A DNA stretch of 64,000 nucleotides. Source: JANPIX01 sp031425195. Lineage in GTDB: Bacteria > Pseudomonadota > Alphaproteobacteria > Rhodobacterales > Rhodobacteraceae. Positions 1-8,791 of the stretch are shown in pieces. The stretch lies in assembly GCA_031425195.1 (NCBI GenBank), contig JANPIX010000026.1:205121-269120 (forward strand). The letters run 5' to 3'. Below the pieces are notes generated by a model. That model saw only the letters and a program-made list of their open reading frames with translations, was not told where the DNA came from and ran no database searches. A program made the translations under genes and the position numbers. How positions within the stretch are numbered: the stretch's first letter is position 1; each line of letters opens with the position of its first letter.

Positions 1-884
1 TTTGATGGCATCACCCCGTCGGCAATCAGGAACGACGTGCTGCGCAAGTGGTCGGCGATGACGCGGTGATGCGTCTTGCCGGGGCCGTCGGGATCGCTGC
101 TCGTCGCATGGGCGGATGCCTCGATCAGGCTGCGCATCACGTCGGTATCATAATTGTCGTGCTTGCCCTGCAACAGCGCGCCAATCCGCTCCAGCCCCAT
201 GCCGGTGTCGATCGACTGCATGTCGAGCGGGCGCATCGTGCCATCTGCAAACTGTTCGTTCTGCATGAACACGTTGTTCCAGATCTCGATGAACCGGTCC
301 CCGTCTTCATCGGCGCTGCCGGGCGGGCCGCCCCAGATCTTGTCGCCATGATCATAGAAGATTTCGGTGCAGGGGCCGCAGGGGCCAGTCGGCCCCATGC
401 GCCAGAAATTGTCGTCACTGGCGATGCGGATGATCCGGTCTTCGGGGAGGCCGGCCACCTTTTTCCAGATGCCCGCCGCCTCATCATCGGTGTGATAGAA
501 AGTCACGGTCAGACGGTCTTTCGAAAGGCCGAAATCCTTGGTCAGCAGTTCCCAGGCAAAGGTGATCGCCTGTTCCTTGAAGTAATCGCCAAAACTGAAA
601 TTGCCCAGCATCTCGAAAAACGTGTGGTGGCGCGCGGTGTAGCCGACGTTATCCAGATCGTTGTGCTTGCCGCCGGCGCGGACGCATTTCTGCGCCGTCG
701 TTGCGCGGTTGTAGTCGCGTGTTTCCACCCCGGTAAAGCAGTTCTTGAATTGCACCATGCCCGAATTCGCGAACATCAGCGTCGGATCGTTCTTTGGCAC
801 CAGCGAACTGCTGGACACAACACGATGGCCGTTGCGTTCAAAGAAATTCAGAAAGGTAGAGCGGATTTCGTTCAACGAGGGCAT
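1..884 (-). CDS. alaS: Alanyl-tRNA synthetase, N-terminal part (cut by window edge)
   Basis: Class II aminoacyl-tRNA synthetase that charges tRNA-Ala in the cytoplasm. Only the first 294 or so codons are inside the window; the gene continues beyond position 1. Translation from the ATG at 884 begins MPSLNEIRSTFLNFF and continues with family hallmarks: FANSGMVQFKNCF, RAGGKHNDLDNVG, a TARHHTFFEMLGNFSFGDYF stretch, and NFWRMGPTGPCGPCTEI. These belong to the catalytic core that forms alanyl-adenylate. It lies 106 bases downstream of recA on the same strand, an arrangement common in alphaproteobacteria, and a stable hairpin sits between the two genes. Identification is secure; the editing and C-terminal domains cannot be seen. 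Confidence 0.97.
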   Translation of the reverse strand, partial: MPSLNEIRSTFLNFFERNGHRVVSSSSLVPKNDPTLMFANSGMVQFKNCFTGVETRDYNRATTAQKCVRAGGKHNDLDNVGYTARHHTFFEMLGNFSFGDYFKEQAITFAWELLTKDFGLSKDRLTVTFYHTDDEAAGIWKKVAGLPEDRIIRIASDDNFWRMGPTGPCGPCTEIFYDHGDKIWGGPPGSADEDGDRFIEIWNNVFMQNEQFADGTMRPLDMQSIDTGMGLERIGALLQGKHDNYDTDVMRSLIEASAHATSSDPDGPGKTHHRVIADHLRSTSFLIADGVMPS

Positions 885-953
885 GGGCGTGGCCTTTGGT
901 AACTACACCGGCCCGATGTATCTGCCCAACCCCGCCCTGTCCACAACCGCCGG

Positions 954-983
954 GGCCGGAAGGGCGATTTTGCCCGTCCGGCC
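954..983. other. Stable GC-rich hairpin between recA and alaS
   Basis: The recA–alaS spacer contains GGCCGGA (954–960) pairing with TCCGGCC (977–983), and inside it GGGC (962–965) pairing with GCCC (972–975) around a six-base loop, with one mismatch. On the transcribed minus strand no run of U follows, so it is not a classical intrinsic terminator. It could pause polymerase, protect the recA mRNA 3' end or lower alaS read-through; these roles are inferred. Confidence 0.5.
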
Positions 984-990
984 TGCGGAT

Positions 991-2064
991 TTACATGTCG
1001 ACAACATCGTCCGTGGCGCCGCCTTCGGCCATGTGGAAGTCAAGGCCATTGGCGGCACGGATCTTGTCTTCGATTTCAAGGGCTACACCAGGATTGGACT
1101 TGAGGAACAGCTTGGCATTCTCACGCCCCTGACCGATCCGCTCATCGCCGTAGGAATACCAGGAGCCTGACTTTTCCACGACGCCGGCCTTCACGCCGAT
1201 ATCGACGAGTTCACCAGTCTTGGAAATGCCTTCGCCATACATGATGTCGAATTCAACCTGCTTGAACGGGGGGGCCACCTTGTTCTTGACCACCTTCACG
1301 CGGGTAGAGTTGCCAACCACCTCGTCACGTTCCTTGATCGATCCGATGCGGCGGATATCAAGCCGGACCGACGCATAGAACTTCAGCGCGTTGCCGCCGG
1401 TTGTGGTTTCCGGGCTACCGAACATTACGCCGATCTTCATGCGGATCTGGTTGATGAAAATCACCATGCAGTTGCTGCGCCCGATGCTGGCGGTCAGTTT
1501 CCGCATGGCCTGGCTCATGAGGCGGGCCTGACTGCCCATCTGCATGTCGCCCATATCACCCTCGATCTCGGCCTTTGGCACAAGGGCCGCCACCGAGTCG
1601 ACCACGATCAGGCTTACTGCCCCCGACCGCACCAGCGTGTCGACGATTTCCAGCGCCTGTTCGCCGGTGTCGGGCTGACTGATCAGCAGTTCATCCAGAT
1701 TGACGCCCAGCTTTTTTGCATATTGCGGATCAAGCGCGTGTTCCGCATCGACAAAGGCGCAGACCCCGCCCTTTTTTTGCGCCTCGGCCACGACGTGAAG
1801 TGTCAAGGTTGTCTTGCCCGACGATTCCGGTCCATAGATTTCAACGATGCGCCCCTGCGGCAGCCCGCCGATGCCAAGCGCAATGTCAAGGCCAAGCGAC
1901 CCCGTCGATGTGGCTTCGATGTCCATGGCCGGGCTGTCCGCGCCCAGCTTCATGATCGACCCTTTGCCGAACTGCCGTTCAATCTGTGCGAGCGCGCTTT
2001 CCAGCGCCTTTGCCTTGTCCATGTCGCGCTTGTCCTTCAGATCAAGTAGGGTCGCCGATGCCAT
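991..2064 (-). CDS. recA: Recombinase RecA
   Basis: DNA strand-exchange ATPase and co-protease for LexA in the SOS response. At 357 residues it has normal family length. Visible hallmarks in order: the QIERQFGKGSIMKLG start of the core, Walker A GPESSGKTT, Walker B region LIVVDSVAAL, loop L1 region MGSQARLMSQAMRKL, loop L2 FINQIRMKIGVMFGSPETTT, and the acidic C-terminus. The ATG at 2064 is preceded by a GGAACGGCA stretch. A GTTC-N7-GTTC operator lies about 50 bases upstream, so LexA control is expected. alaS follows on the same strand. Confidence 0.98.
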   Translation of the reverse strand: MASATLLDLKDKRDMDKAKALESALAQIERQFGKGSIMKLGADSPAMDIEATSTGSLGLDIALGIGGLPQGRIVEIYGPESSGKTTLTLHVVAEAQKKGGVCAFVDAEHALDPQYAKKLGVNLDELLISQPDTGEQALEIVDTLVRSGAVSLIVVDSVAALVPKAEIEGDMGDMQMGSQARLMSQAMRKLTASIGRSNCMVIFINQIRMKIGVMFGSPETTTGGNALKFYASVRLDIRRIGSIKERDEVVGNSTRVKVVKNKVAPPFKQVEFDIMYGEGISKTGELVDIGVKAGVVEKSGSWYSYGDERIGQGRENAKLFLKSNPGVALEIEDKIRAANGLDFHMAEGGATDDVVDM

Positions 2065-2113
2065 CTGCCGTTCCTTATTTCACAGCCGCAACACGGCGGC
2101 AATCTGATTGGAT

Positions 2114-2128
2114 GTTCTTGACTTGTTC
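2114..2128. promoter_or_regulatory. SOS box (LexA operator) of recA
   Basis: The sequence reads GTTC, seven bases (TTGACTT), GTTC. This is an exact match to the direct-repeat LexA operator established for Rhodobacter and other alphaproteobacteria. It starts 50 bases upstream of the recA start codon, a sensible place for promoter overlap. Identity rests on the motif match and position. Confidence 0.85.
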
Positions 2129-2264
2129 GCAGTATATGGGACCAAAACAGGAACATTTCAATCCAAATCTATATAATTCAGCTTTTTCTCAAATCGGTTA
2201 AGGGATAGTTACCAAAACCGCCACGGTGCCGCCGTTTGGCGTTAAAATTGTGAATGAGGTGCCC

Positions 2265-2855
2265 ATGCTCGTCTTCTGGGATCAGAGACTCGCGTTTCTT
2301 GCCACACCAAAGACCGGGTCAACGGCCATCGAGTTTGCACTCGAATCGCTGTCTTCTCTTGTCGTTCAGCGGCCACCCGTCCTGAAGCATACGACGGCGC
2401 AGCGGTTTCACCGCTTTCTCGGCCCTTATCTGAATGTGGCTTCGGGCGGGCATGACTTTGAGGTCGTGGCGTTGATGCGCGAACCGCGCGACTGGCTGGG
2501 AAGCTGGTACCGGTACCGGCAGCGCGATGAGGCCGATGCAGGCCGCTCCACGCACGAGATGAGCTTTGACACCTTTGTTCAGGGCTGGTGTGCCGACGAA
2601 CAGCCGGAATTCGCCAAGGTCGGATCGCAAGCCAGGTTTCTGGAAAGCAAAAACGGCAAAGGCGTGGACCGCATCTTCCGCTACGAAGACATCACCGCCT
2701 TTACCGAATTTCTGGAAGATCGGCTTGGCTGTGAAATTCTGCTGCCGCGCATGAACGTCTCACCCGCCGGTGCAACGGAACTTTCGCCGGAAACAACGGC
2801 TTTGCTCCACAAGGTCGGCGCGCGCGAATTTGACCTATATGCCTCGCTCGCCTGA
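2265..2855 (+). CDS. Sulfotransferase-like protein
   Basis: A 196-residue protein starting MLVFWDQRLAF. The segment PKTGSTAIEFAL near residue 20 resembles the 5'-phosphosulfate loop of PAPS-dependent sulfotransferases, and MREPRDWLGSWYRYR near residue 75 resembles the 3'-phosphate-binding motif. A cytoplasmic sulfotransferase or related sugar/polysaccharide-modifying role follows by analogy; no substrate can be read. The ATG at 2265 is chosen because a GAGG lies eight bases upstream; an in-frame GTG at 2226 has no better support. It is divergent from recA and ends three bases from the convergent cckA stop. Confidence 0.7.
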   Translation: MLVFWDQRLAFLATPKTGSTAIEFALESLSSLVVQRPPVLKHTTAQRFHRFLGPYLNVASGGHDFEVVALMREPRDWLGSWYRYRQRDEADAGRSTHEMSFDTFVQGWCADEQPEFAKVGSQARFLESKNGKGVDRIFRYEDITAFTEFLEDRLGCEILLPRMNVSPAGATELSPETTALLHKVGAREFDLYASLA

Positions 2856-2858
2856 AAG

Positions 2859-5177
2859 TCAGTGCAGTTGTGATTGCACGGTTTCGACAAGTTCGGTCAG
2901 TGAAAACGGCTTTGGCAGGAAAACGGAATTGGGAATTCTGGCCTGACTTTCAGACAGGCTTTCCTCGGCATAGCCCGACATAAAGACGACGCGAACATCT
3001 GCCCGATCCTGCAGGGCTCGGCGCACCCAGGTGGGGCCGTCCATACCGGGCATAACGACGTCGGTGACGAAAACGTCGACGTCAAGTTGCGGATCTTCCA
3101 GGATTTGGAGTGCATCTTCGGCATCTTCCGCCTCAAGCACGGTGTAGCCCCGCAGTTGCAGCGCGCGCGAGGCAAAGGCGCGCACCGGTGCCTCATCCTC
3201 CACCAGCAGAATCACACCCGTTCTGCGTTGCAGCGTGGGATTGGGTGCCGCGATCATGGGCTGCGGTGCATCAACGGTATCGTTGATCGGGAAATAAAGA
3301 TGGAACACCGTACCAATACCCACGGTGCTGTCGCAAAAGATGAAACCGCCTGATTGCTTGACGATGCCGTAAGCCATCGACAGGCCAAGCCCCGTCCCCT
3401 CACCCGCCCTTTTCGTTGTGTAGAAGGGTTCAAAGATACGGGCCAGCCGATCGGCCGCGATGCCGCAGCCCGTGTCGAGCACCCGGATCACCGCATAGTC
3501 CCCCGCCGCGACCACAGCCTTGTCGCGCGTCAGATCATGTGTCAGGCGCAGGGCCTCGGTTTCGATACGGATCGTACCGCCCCCCGCCATGGCATCGCGG
3601 GCATTGACGACAAGGTTCATCACCACCTGTTCCAACTGTCGTTTGTCCGCCCGGATCGGCCCCAAGCCTACGGCATGCGACAGGCGCAGCGAAATACGCT
3701 CCCCCACCAGGCGGTTCAGCAGATGCGTCAGGTCGGACAGCACTTCTTGCAGGTCGATCCGTTCAGGTTGCAGCATCTGCTTGCGCGAAAAACCAAGAAG
3801 CTGCCCCACCAATGCGGCCGCGCGGTTGGCGTTCTGGTGAATCTGCACAAGGTCGGCATATTCGGAATCGTCAGGGTTGTGGCGCAGCAGAAGCAAATCG
3901 CAATGACCCGAGATTGCCGTCAGCAGGTTATTGAAATCATGGGCAATTCCGCCAGCCAGCTGGCCTATGACCTGCATCTTCTGACTTTGCAGGAACTGCG
4001 CTTCGAGTGTCTTGAGCGCTGTGGCATCGTTCAGAATGGCAAGCACCCCGACATCACCACGGTCAACATCGCGCCGCAGCATCACCTGAAAAAACGTATC
4101 CTGTTCTGCCCCCCTGTGGCGCAAAATTTCGGAACTGGCGGGAATGCGGCCCGCGGCCGTATCGGCAACCCAGTCGGCCAACGAACGCCCCAGACCTTCG
4201 AACAGATCAGTTACCGTGGCGCTGTCAGTGACGCCAAGACGCAACAGATCGCGCGCCGCCTGATTGGCTTGCCGCAAGGCACCAGCGGCCGTGAACCGGA
4301 TCAGGGCCACGGGCACCTGTTCAAAATCATCAGATGTGACAGCACTTGCGAGGGCGTGGCTGGCCAGCATCTGATCATTCGACGTGGCATGACCCGGCAG
4401 CAGATAGATCTCGCGTCGGTGCGGCGCGCTGGCCAGTTCGACCACCTGACGGCGCAAGGGGCCCGCTTGCGTCACGACAGAAGCCATCTCACCATTCTGC
4501 ACCGCCGCAGCGCCGAAAATCTGCTGCAGATGGCCCGGCTTTGATCCGACGAGTTTGCAAAGCGCTTCGTTGGCAAACAGCACTGCGCCCTCGTTGTTTG
4601 CGACGATCATGGGCAACGACACCTGATCCATCACCGCCGCCGCGTGCGGCTGATCGTTGAATTCGTCCAGACGCCACAAGAACCGCCCCTGACAGGCCGC
4701 GTGGACAGACAGGCGCATCTGTCCCTGACGTGTCACCAGATCCTCTTGCGCGGCACCAAGCCGTGCAGCACGGGCCTGCAACCGGTAAAGCACAGCGCCC
4801 GGATCGGCGAATTGACCCGCCAAAGCTGCGTGGACCCCCGGCCGGTCGCCCTGTCCGAACCGCCCGTCGGCGGCGGGGTTGCGATACAGGAGGACGCCCG
4901 CTGCGTCGGTCAGAAAACAGGGGGTCGTGTCCTTGGCGGTCAGTTCGGCCACCTGGTGCGTAAAGCGCCTTGCCCGCCTGCCACCCGACCACGCGATCCC
5001 CGCCAGAAAAAGCGCCATGAACATAAGGGTCAGCCCGCCAAGAAGCGCCGCCACAGATTGCCTTGGGTCAGTAAAAATCACCCCTGCGATCAACAACGCA
5101 ACCCCAGCCAGCAGAATGACACGCAGTCCACCGCGCGATGCGGCGTCTGCCGGGATCAGCCGGTCTTTTTGCATCAT
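2859..5177 (-). CDS. cckA: Hybrid histidine kinase CckA (cell-cycle kinase)
   Basis: Membrane-bound hybrid kinase that feeds phosphate through ChpT to CtrA, controlling the cell cycle, motility and (in Rhodobacter) gene transfer agent release. About 772 residues: two hydrophobic segments near the N-terminus (GLRVILLAGVALLIAG and LTLMFMALFLAGIAW), a PAS-like region, the phospho-acceptor segment GGIAHDFNNLL (His about 413), an ATPase domain with GTGLGLSMAYGIVKQ, and a C-terminal receiver (ILLVEDEAP; phospho-acceptor Asp about 706 in TDVVMPGMDG; Lys in LPKPF). The ATG at 5177 is preferred; a TTG at 5231 would add 18 residues. A CtrA-type site lies just upstream. Convergent with the sulfotransferase-like gene. 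Confidence 0.9.
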   Translation of the reverse strand: MMQKDRLIPADAASRGGLRVILLAGVALLIAGVIFTDPRQSVAALLGGLTLMFMALFLAGIAWSGGRRARRFTHQVAELTAKDTTPCFLTDAAGVLLYRNPAADGRFGQGDRPGVHAALAGQFADPGAVLYRLQARAARLGAAQEDLVTRQGQMRLSVHAACQGRFLWRLDEFNDQPHAAAVMDQVSLPMIVANNEGAVLFANEALCKLVGSKPGHLQQIFGAAAVQNGEMASVVTQAGPLRRQVVELASAPHRREIYLLPGHATSNDQMLASHALASAVTSDDFEQVPVALIRFTAAGALRQANQAARDLLRLGVTDSATVTDLFEGLGRSLADWVADTAAGRIPASSEILRHRGAEQDTFFQVMLRRDVDRGDVGVLAILNDATALKTLEAQFLQSQKMQVIGQLAGGIAHDFNNLLTAISGHCDLLLLRHNPDDSEYADLVQIHQNANRAAALVGQLLGFSRKQMLQPERIDLQEVLSDLTHLLNRLVGERISLRLSHAVGLGPIRADKRQLEQVVMNLVVNARDAMAGGGTIRIETEALRLTHDLTRDKAVVAAGDYAVIRVLDTGCGIAADRLARIFEPFYTTKRAGEGTGLGLSMAYGIVKQSGGFIFCDSTVGIGTVFHLYFPINDTVDAPQPMIAAPNPTLQRRTGVILLVEDEAPVRAFASRALQLRGYTVLEAEDAEDALQILEDPQLDVDVFVTDVVMPGMDGPTWVRRALQDRADVRVVFMSGYAEESLSESQARIPNSVFLPKPFSLTELVETVQSQLH

Positions 5178-5235
5178 GGCCGCGACCAAGGCAGACCCCC
5201 AACTGTAGTTCGACCACCATTTGCCGGCCAAAGTG

Positions 5236-5250
5236 TTAAGCCCGCATTAA
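5236..5250. promoter_or_regulatory. Predicted CtrA-binding site upstream of cckA
   Basis: TTAA at 5236–5239, seven bases, TTAA at 5247–5250: a perfect match to the TTAA-N7-TTAA CtrA consensus of alphaproteobacteria. It lies in the 112-base spacer between the methyltransferase stop and the preferred cckA ATG, 59 bases upstream of that ATG. This favours the downstream start, since a TTG start at 5231 would leave only four bases between site and codon. Binding is predicted, not shown. Confidence 0.6.
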
Positions 5251-5289
5251 TATCAGCACAGTTTCACCTGTGGATCGAACCTTTATCCA

Positions 5290-6453
5290 TCAGTTTCTTT
5301 GGAGGAGTTCGACGTAAAACCCGTCACCACCATCCATTGGCGTGAACTGACGTGAAAAAACTGATACAAACATCGGATTACGTTCAATAAATCTGGCAGT
5401 CTGCGCGCCGTTTTCAAGCCCCAGCATCGAACAGGTGACAAAGGCCAGATGCCCGCCCGGTCGCACCAGTTTGCCTGCCGTATCCAGAATGCCGGCCTGT
5501 GCGGCACATAGATCAGTCAGCGATTCCCTCGTCAGCGCCCATTTCCCGACCGGCGCGCGCCGCCATGCACCTGACCCGGAACAGGGCACATCCGTCAGCA
5601 CAAGATCAAAGGCAGGTTGCCGCGCGAGGGCTTTGCTGTCTGCCACATCAATCGTGATCCCGGCCCGTGCGGCGCGGGCTGGCAGATCGCGCAACCTGCC
5701 CTCATTGGCGTCATGTGCAGTCAACGAAAGCCGCGCCCGCGCGCCCATGGCCAAAGACTTGCCCCCGCCCCCCGCGCAATAATCAAGAACACGCATACCG
5801 TCTGCCAAGGGCAGCAGTTCGATCACCGCCTGTGACGCCGCATCCTGCAATTCGACCAGCCCGTCGGTATAGGCACCGCTCGCCGCGACCTTGCGCGCAT
5901 GGGCGACCACTTCGACTGCCGTCGTTGCCAATTCAGCAGGAATGGCCGTAATCCCCTGTTCCGCAAGCAATTCAATCGCCGCCACCCGGTCAATGCGGCG
6001 CGTGTTGATCCGAAGAAACACCGGCGCGCGGCGTTGGAGCGTCTGCAGTACCTGCTCCACATCACCACCCAGACTGTCTGCCAGCAAAGGCAACAGCCAG
6101 TCTGGACAATCGAGCCGTTCGGCCTGTGTCATCGCGCGCGGCAGCGGTTGGTCGGGCTCGGCAAGGGGGGCCGGATTGTGACCAGTCCCATCGAACAGCG
6201 GCTCGATGGGTGTCATCGTGGCGCGCAGTCCCCCCAGAACAAGGCCGCGCCCGGTTTCCGACCCGCCCAGCATGGCAAAAGACCTGCGGCATCGCACGGC
6301 GTCGAAAACTATATCCCGCACCGCAGCACGGTCACCGGAACCGGCAAACCGGCTGGCCCGGCCCCAGTTGGTCAACGCCTGCTCTAACGGGGCACCCGCA
6401 AGGTACCTGTCCAGCACGTCAATCGCGGCAGACAGGCGCGCACCGGGGGTCAA
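5290..6453 (-). CDS. RsmB/NOP-family RNA (cytosine-5) methyltransferase
   Basis: S-adenosylmethionine-dependent m5C methyltransferase acting on RNA, probably 16S rRNA. 387 residues. An N-terminal helical NusB-like region (RLSAAIDVLDRYLAG) precedes the Rossmann methyltransferase fold: SAM-binding motif I DYCAGGGGKSLAM, motif IV TDVPCSGSGAWRR with one catalytic cysteine, and motif VI FVTCSMLGLENG with the second cysteine. Both cysteines of the m5C mechanism are present. It lies 26 bases downstream of guaB on the same strand and is probably co-transcribed. It could be RsmB or a close paralogue, so no symbol is assigned. Confidence 0.88.
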   Translation of the reverse strand: MTPGARLSAAIDVLDRYLAGAPLEQALTNWGRASRFAGSGDRAAVRDIVFDAVRCRRSFAMLGGSETGRGLVLGGLRATMTPIEPLFDGTGHNPAPLAEPDQPLPRAMTQAERLDCPDWLLPLLADSLGGDVEQVLQTLQRRAPVFLRINTRRIDRVAAIELLAEQGITAIPAELATTAVEVVAHARKVAASGAYTDGLVELQDAASQAVIELLPLADGMRVLDYCAGGGGKSLAMGARARLSLTAHDANEGRLRDLPARAARAGITIDVADSKALARQPAFDLVLTDVPCSGSGAWRRAPVGKWALTRESLTDLCAAQAGILDTAGKLVRPGGHLAFVTCSMLGLENGAQTARFIERNPMFVSVFSRQFTPMDGGDGFYVELLQRN

Positions 6454-6479
6454 ATGAGTTTCGCCTTACAAGTCATTGA

Positions 6480-7931
6480 TCACATGACCCGGTAGTTCGG
6501 GCTTTCCCGCGTGATCTGCACATCGTGCACGTGGCTTTCCTTCAGCCCCGCCCCGGTGATCCGCACAAAGCTGCACGAACTGCGCATCTCGGCAATCGTG
6601 CGGTTCCCGGTATAGCCCATGGCGGCGCGCAAACCACCCACCAGCTGGTGTATGACCGCCGCCGCGGAGCCCTTGTAGGGAACCTGGCCCTCGATGCCTT
6701 CGGGAACCAGCTTGTCGCTGGCGGCGTCCTTCTGGAAATACCGGTCCGCAGATCCGCGCGCCATCGCGCCAAGCGATCCCATCCCCCGGTACGACTTGTA
6801 GGAACGCCCGTTCCACAAGATCATCTCGCCCGGCGATTCGTCTGTGCCTGCAATCGCCGACCCGACCATGGCGCAAGATGCGCCTGCCGCGATGGCCTTG
6901 GCAAAATCGCCCGAAAACTTGATGCCGCCGTCGGCAATCACCGGAATGTCACCCGCCTCGCCCGCCGCGTCCATAATCGCAGTCAATTGCGGAACACCCA
7001 CGCCTGCAACGATCCGTGTGGTACAGATCGACCCCGGGCCGATGCCGACCTTCACCGCATCCGCCCCGGCCTGAATGAGAGCGCGGGTCGCCGCAGCCGT
7101 CGCCACGTTGCCTGCCACCACCTGAACCGCGTTCGACAGGGCCTTGATCCGTTCCACGGCGCGGGCGACACCTTCGCTGTGGCCATGGGCCGTGTCGATC
7201 ACCACCATGTCCACACCCGCGTCAATCAGCGCCTTTGACCGCTCGAACCCAGCATCCCCCACCGTTGACGCGGCGGCGACGCGCAGACGACCCATCTCGT
7301 CCTTGCAGGCTTGGGGGTTCAGAACGGCGGTTTCCGTGTCCTTGAGCGTCAGAAGCCCGGTCAACTTGCCCTTGCCGTCCGTCACCAGCAGCTTTTCGAT
7401 GCGGCGCGCTTTCATCAGGCTGATGGCCTGATCGCGGTCGGCGGGTTCGTTGAGAATGGCAAGGTTGTCCGAAGTCATCATCACGCGCACTGGCGTGCGG
7501 TCATCACTTGCAAACCGCATGTCGCGGTTGGTGACGATGCCAAGGACCCGCCCCGCCGCATCGACCACTGGAAATCCTGTCACATTATACCTCGCCTGAA
7601 GCGCCTTGGCATCGGCAAGCGTCTGGTCGGGCGTAAGGGTGATCGGCGCATAGACGATCCCGCTTTCAAACCGCTTGACGCGCCGAACCTCGGCCGCCTG
7701 CGCTTCGATATCAAGGTTGCGGTGAATGACGCCGATCCCGCCCGCCTGCGCCATGGCAATCGCCATGCGCGCCTCGGTCACCGTATCCATCGCACTGGAA
7801 AGAAGCGGAATGTTCATCCGGATCGATTTGGTGACAAAGGTCGATGTATCGGCATCCGACGGCAGCACATTGCTTGCCGCAGGCACCAAAAGCACATCAT
7901 CAAAGGTGAGAGCCTCACGAATTTCCATCAT
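6480..7931 (-). CDS. guaB: Inosine-5'-monophosphate dehydrogenase
   Basis: Oxidises IMP to XMP with NAD+, the committing step of GMP synthesis. 483 residues, typical for the bacterial enzyme. Visible: N-terminal EALTFDDVLLVPA, a pair of CBS domains at about 90–205 (for example GIVTNRDMRF and GLLTLKDTE), the NAD/IMP barrel with GIGPGSICTTRIVAGVGVPQ carrying the catalytic cysteine, and the mobile-flap segment GMGSLGAMARGSADRYF. The ATG at 7931 has a CCTGTAGGAGG-type ribosome site just upstream. It probably leads a two-gene unit with the methyltransferase, and supplies GMP for the guanylate kinase encoded elsewhere in the window. Confidence 0.98.
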   Translation of the reverse strand: MMEIREALTFDDVLLVPAASNVLPSDADTSTFVTKSIRMNIPLLSSAMDTVTEARMAIAMAQAGGIGVIHRNLDIEAQAAEVRRVKRFESGIVYAPITLTPDQTLADAKALQARYNVTGFPVVDAAGRVLGIVTNRDMRFASDDRTPVRVMMTSDNLAILNEPADRDQAISLMKARRIEKLLVTDGKGKLTGLLTLKDTETAVLNPQACKDEMGRLRVAAASTVGDAGFERSKALIDAGVDMVVIDTAHGHSEGVARAVERIKALSNAVQVVAGNVATAAATRALIQAGADAVKVGIGPGSICTTRIVAGVGVPQLTAIMDAAGEAGDIPVIADGGIKFSGDFAKAIAAGASCAMVGSAIAGTDESPGEMILWNGRSYKSYRGMGSLGAMARGSADRYFQKDAASDKLVPEGIEGQVPYKGSAAAVIHQLVGGLRAAMGYTGNRTIAEMRSSCSFVRITGAGLKESHVHDVQITRESPNYRVM

Positions 7932-8089
7932 CGCCTCCTACAGGGGGACAGGGTCGTTTGGCGGTTCCCAATTTCACGGGTTTCGGGGATTGGCAAGGGC
8001 TATCTAGGGAAACGAACAAAACCCACGAAAGGCTTGCTTGCCCGGCGCGGCTGTGATCACTGAAAACCGGAATTGTGGGGGGCGGTGCA

Positions 8090-8791
8090 ATGCGCGTTGC
8101 AGTAATCGAGAATACAAGGATCACCCATCACGGGCAGGTCGGCGTGGCCCTGCACGAAGCGGGTGCCTTGGTCGATCAGTATCAGCCTTTCATGGGGCAG
8201 CCCCTGCCCCGCACACCAGCGGGCTATGACGCGCTGGTCGTGTTTGGCGGCGAACAGTCTGCGCGCGACGATGCAACCCACCCCTACCTGCCGGAGCTTT
8301 GCGCGTTGATGCGGCGCTTTTCCGAGGCGGATCTTCCCGTCCTTGGCATCTGCCTTGGGGCGCAGATTCTGGCCCGTGCGTTCGAGGCAGACAACCTGTT
8401 GGGACAGGCACCCGAATTCGGCTGGCAGAACGTCAGCCTGACGGATGATGGTCTGGATGACCCGATCCTGCTTGCCGTTTCGGCCACCTTCCCGATTTTT
8501 CAGTGGCATTCCGACACCTTTACCCTTCCGGCAGAGGCTGTGCTGCTTGCCACATCCGACACTGCGGCCAATCAGGCCTTCCGCATCGGGCGCGCCACCT
8601 ATGGCACGCAGTTCCATTTCGAGGCGAACCGCGCAGTCGTTGCAGACTGGACGCGCACCTTTCCCGAACAGACGGAACGTATGCAGAAAGGCTGGGCGGC
8701 GTCGCTTCCCGACCGTGCCAAACAGCATGGGGTCAGTGCTGATGAAACCGGGCTGGCCATAGCCCGGGCCTGGGTCGGGCTGATCGAATGA
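8090..8791 (+). CDS. Class I glutamine amidotransferase-like protein
   Basis: A 233-residue stand-alone GATase1-fold protein starting MRVAVIENT. The nucleophile elbow GICLGAQ carries the catalytic cysteine, and GTQFHFEAN near the C-terminus carries the histidine and glutamate of the triad. Such proteins hydrolyse glutamine for a partner enzyme or cleave gamma-glutamyl bonds; some are annotated as GMP-synthase-like. No synthetase domain is attached. It is divergent from guaB, so a purine link is possible but unproven. The ATG at 8090 follows a GGGGGGCGG ribosome site; a GTG at 8075 is less likely. Confidence 0.8.
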   Translation: MRVAVIENTRITHHGQVGVALHEAGALVDQYQPFMGQPLPRTPAGYDALVVFGGEQSARDDATHPYLPELCALMRRFSEADLPVLGICLGAQILARAFEADNLLGQAPEFGWQNVSLTDDGLDDPILLAVSATFPIFQWHSDTFTLPAEAVLLATSDTAANQAFRIGRATYGTQFHFEANRAVVADWTRTFPEQTERMQKGWAASLPDRAKQHGVSADETGLAIARAWVGLIE

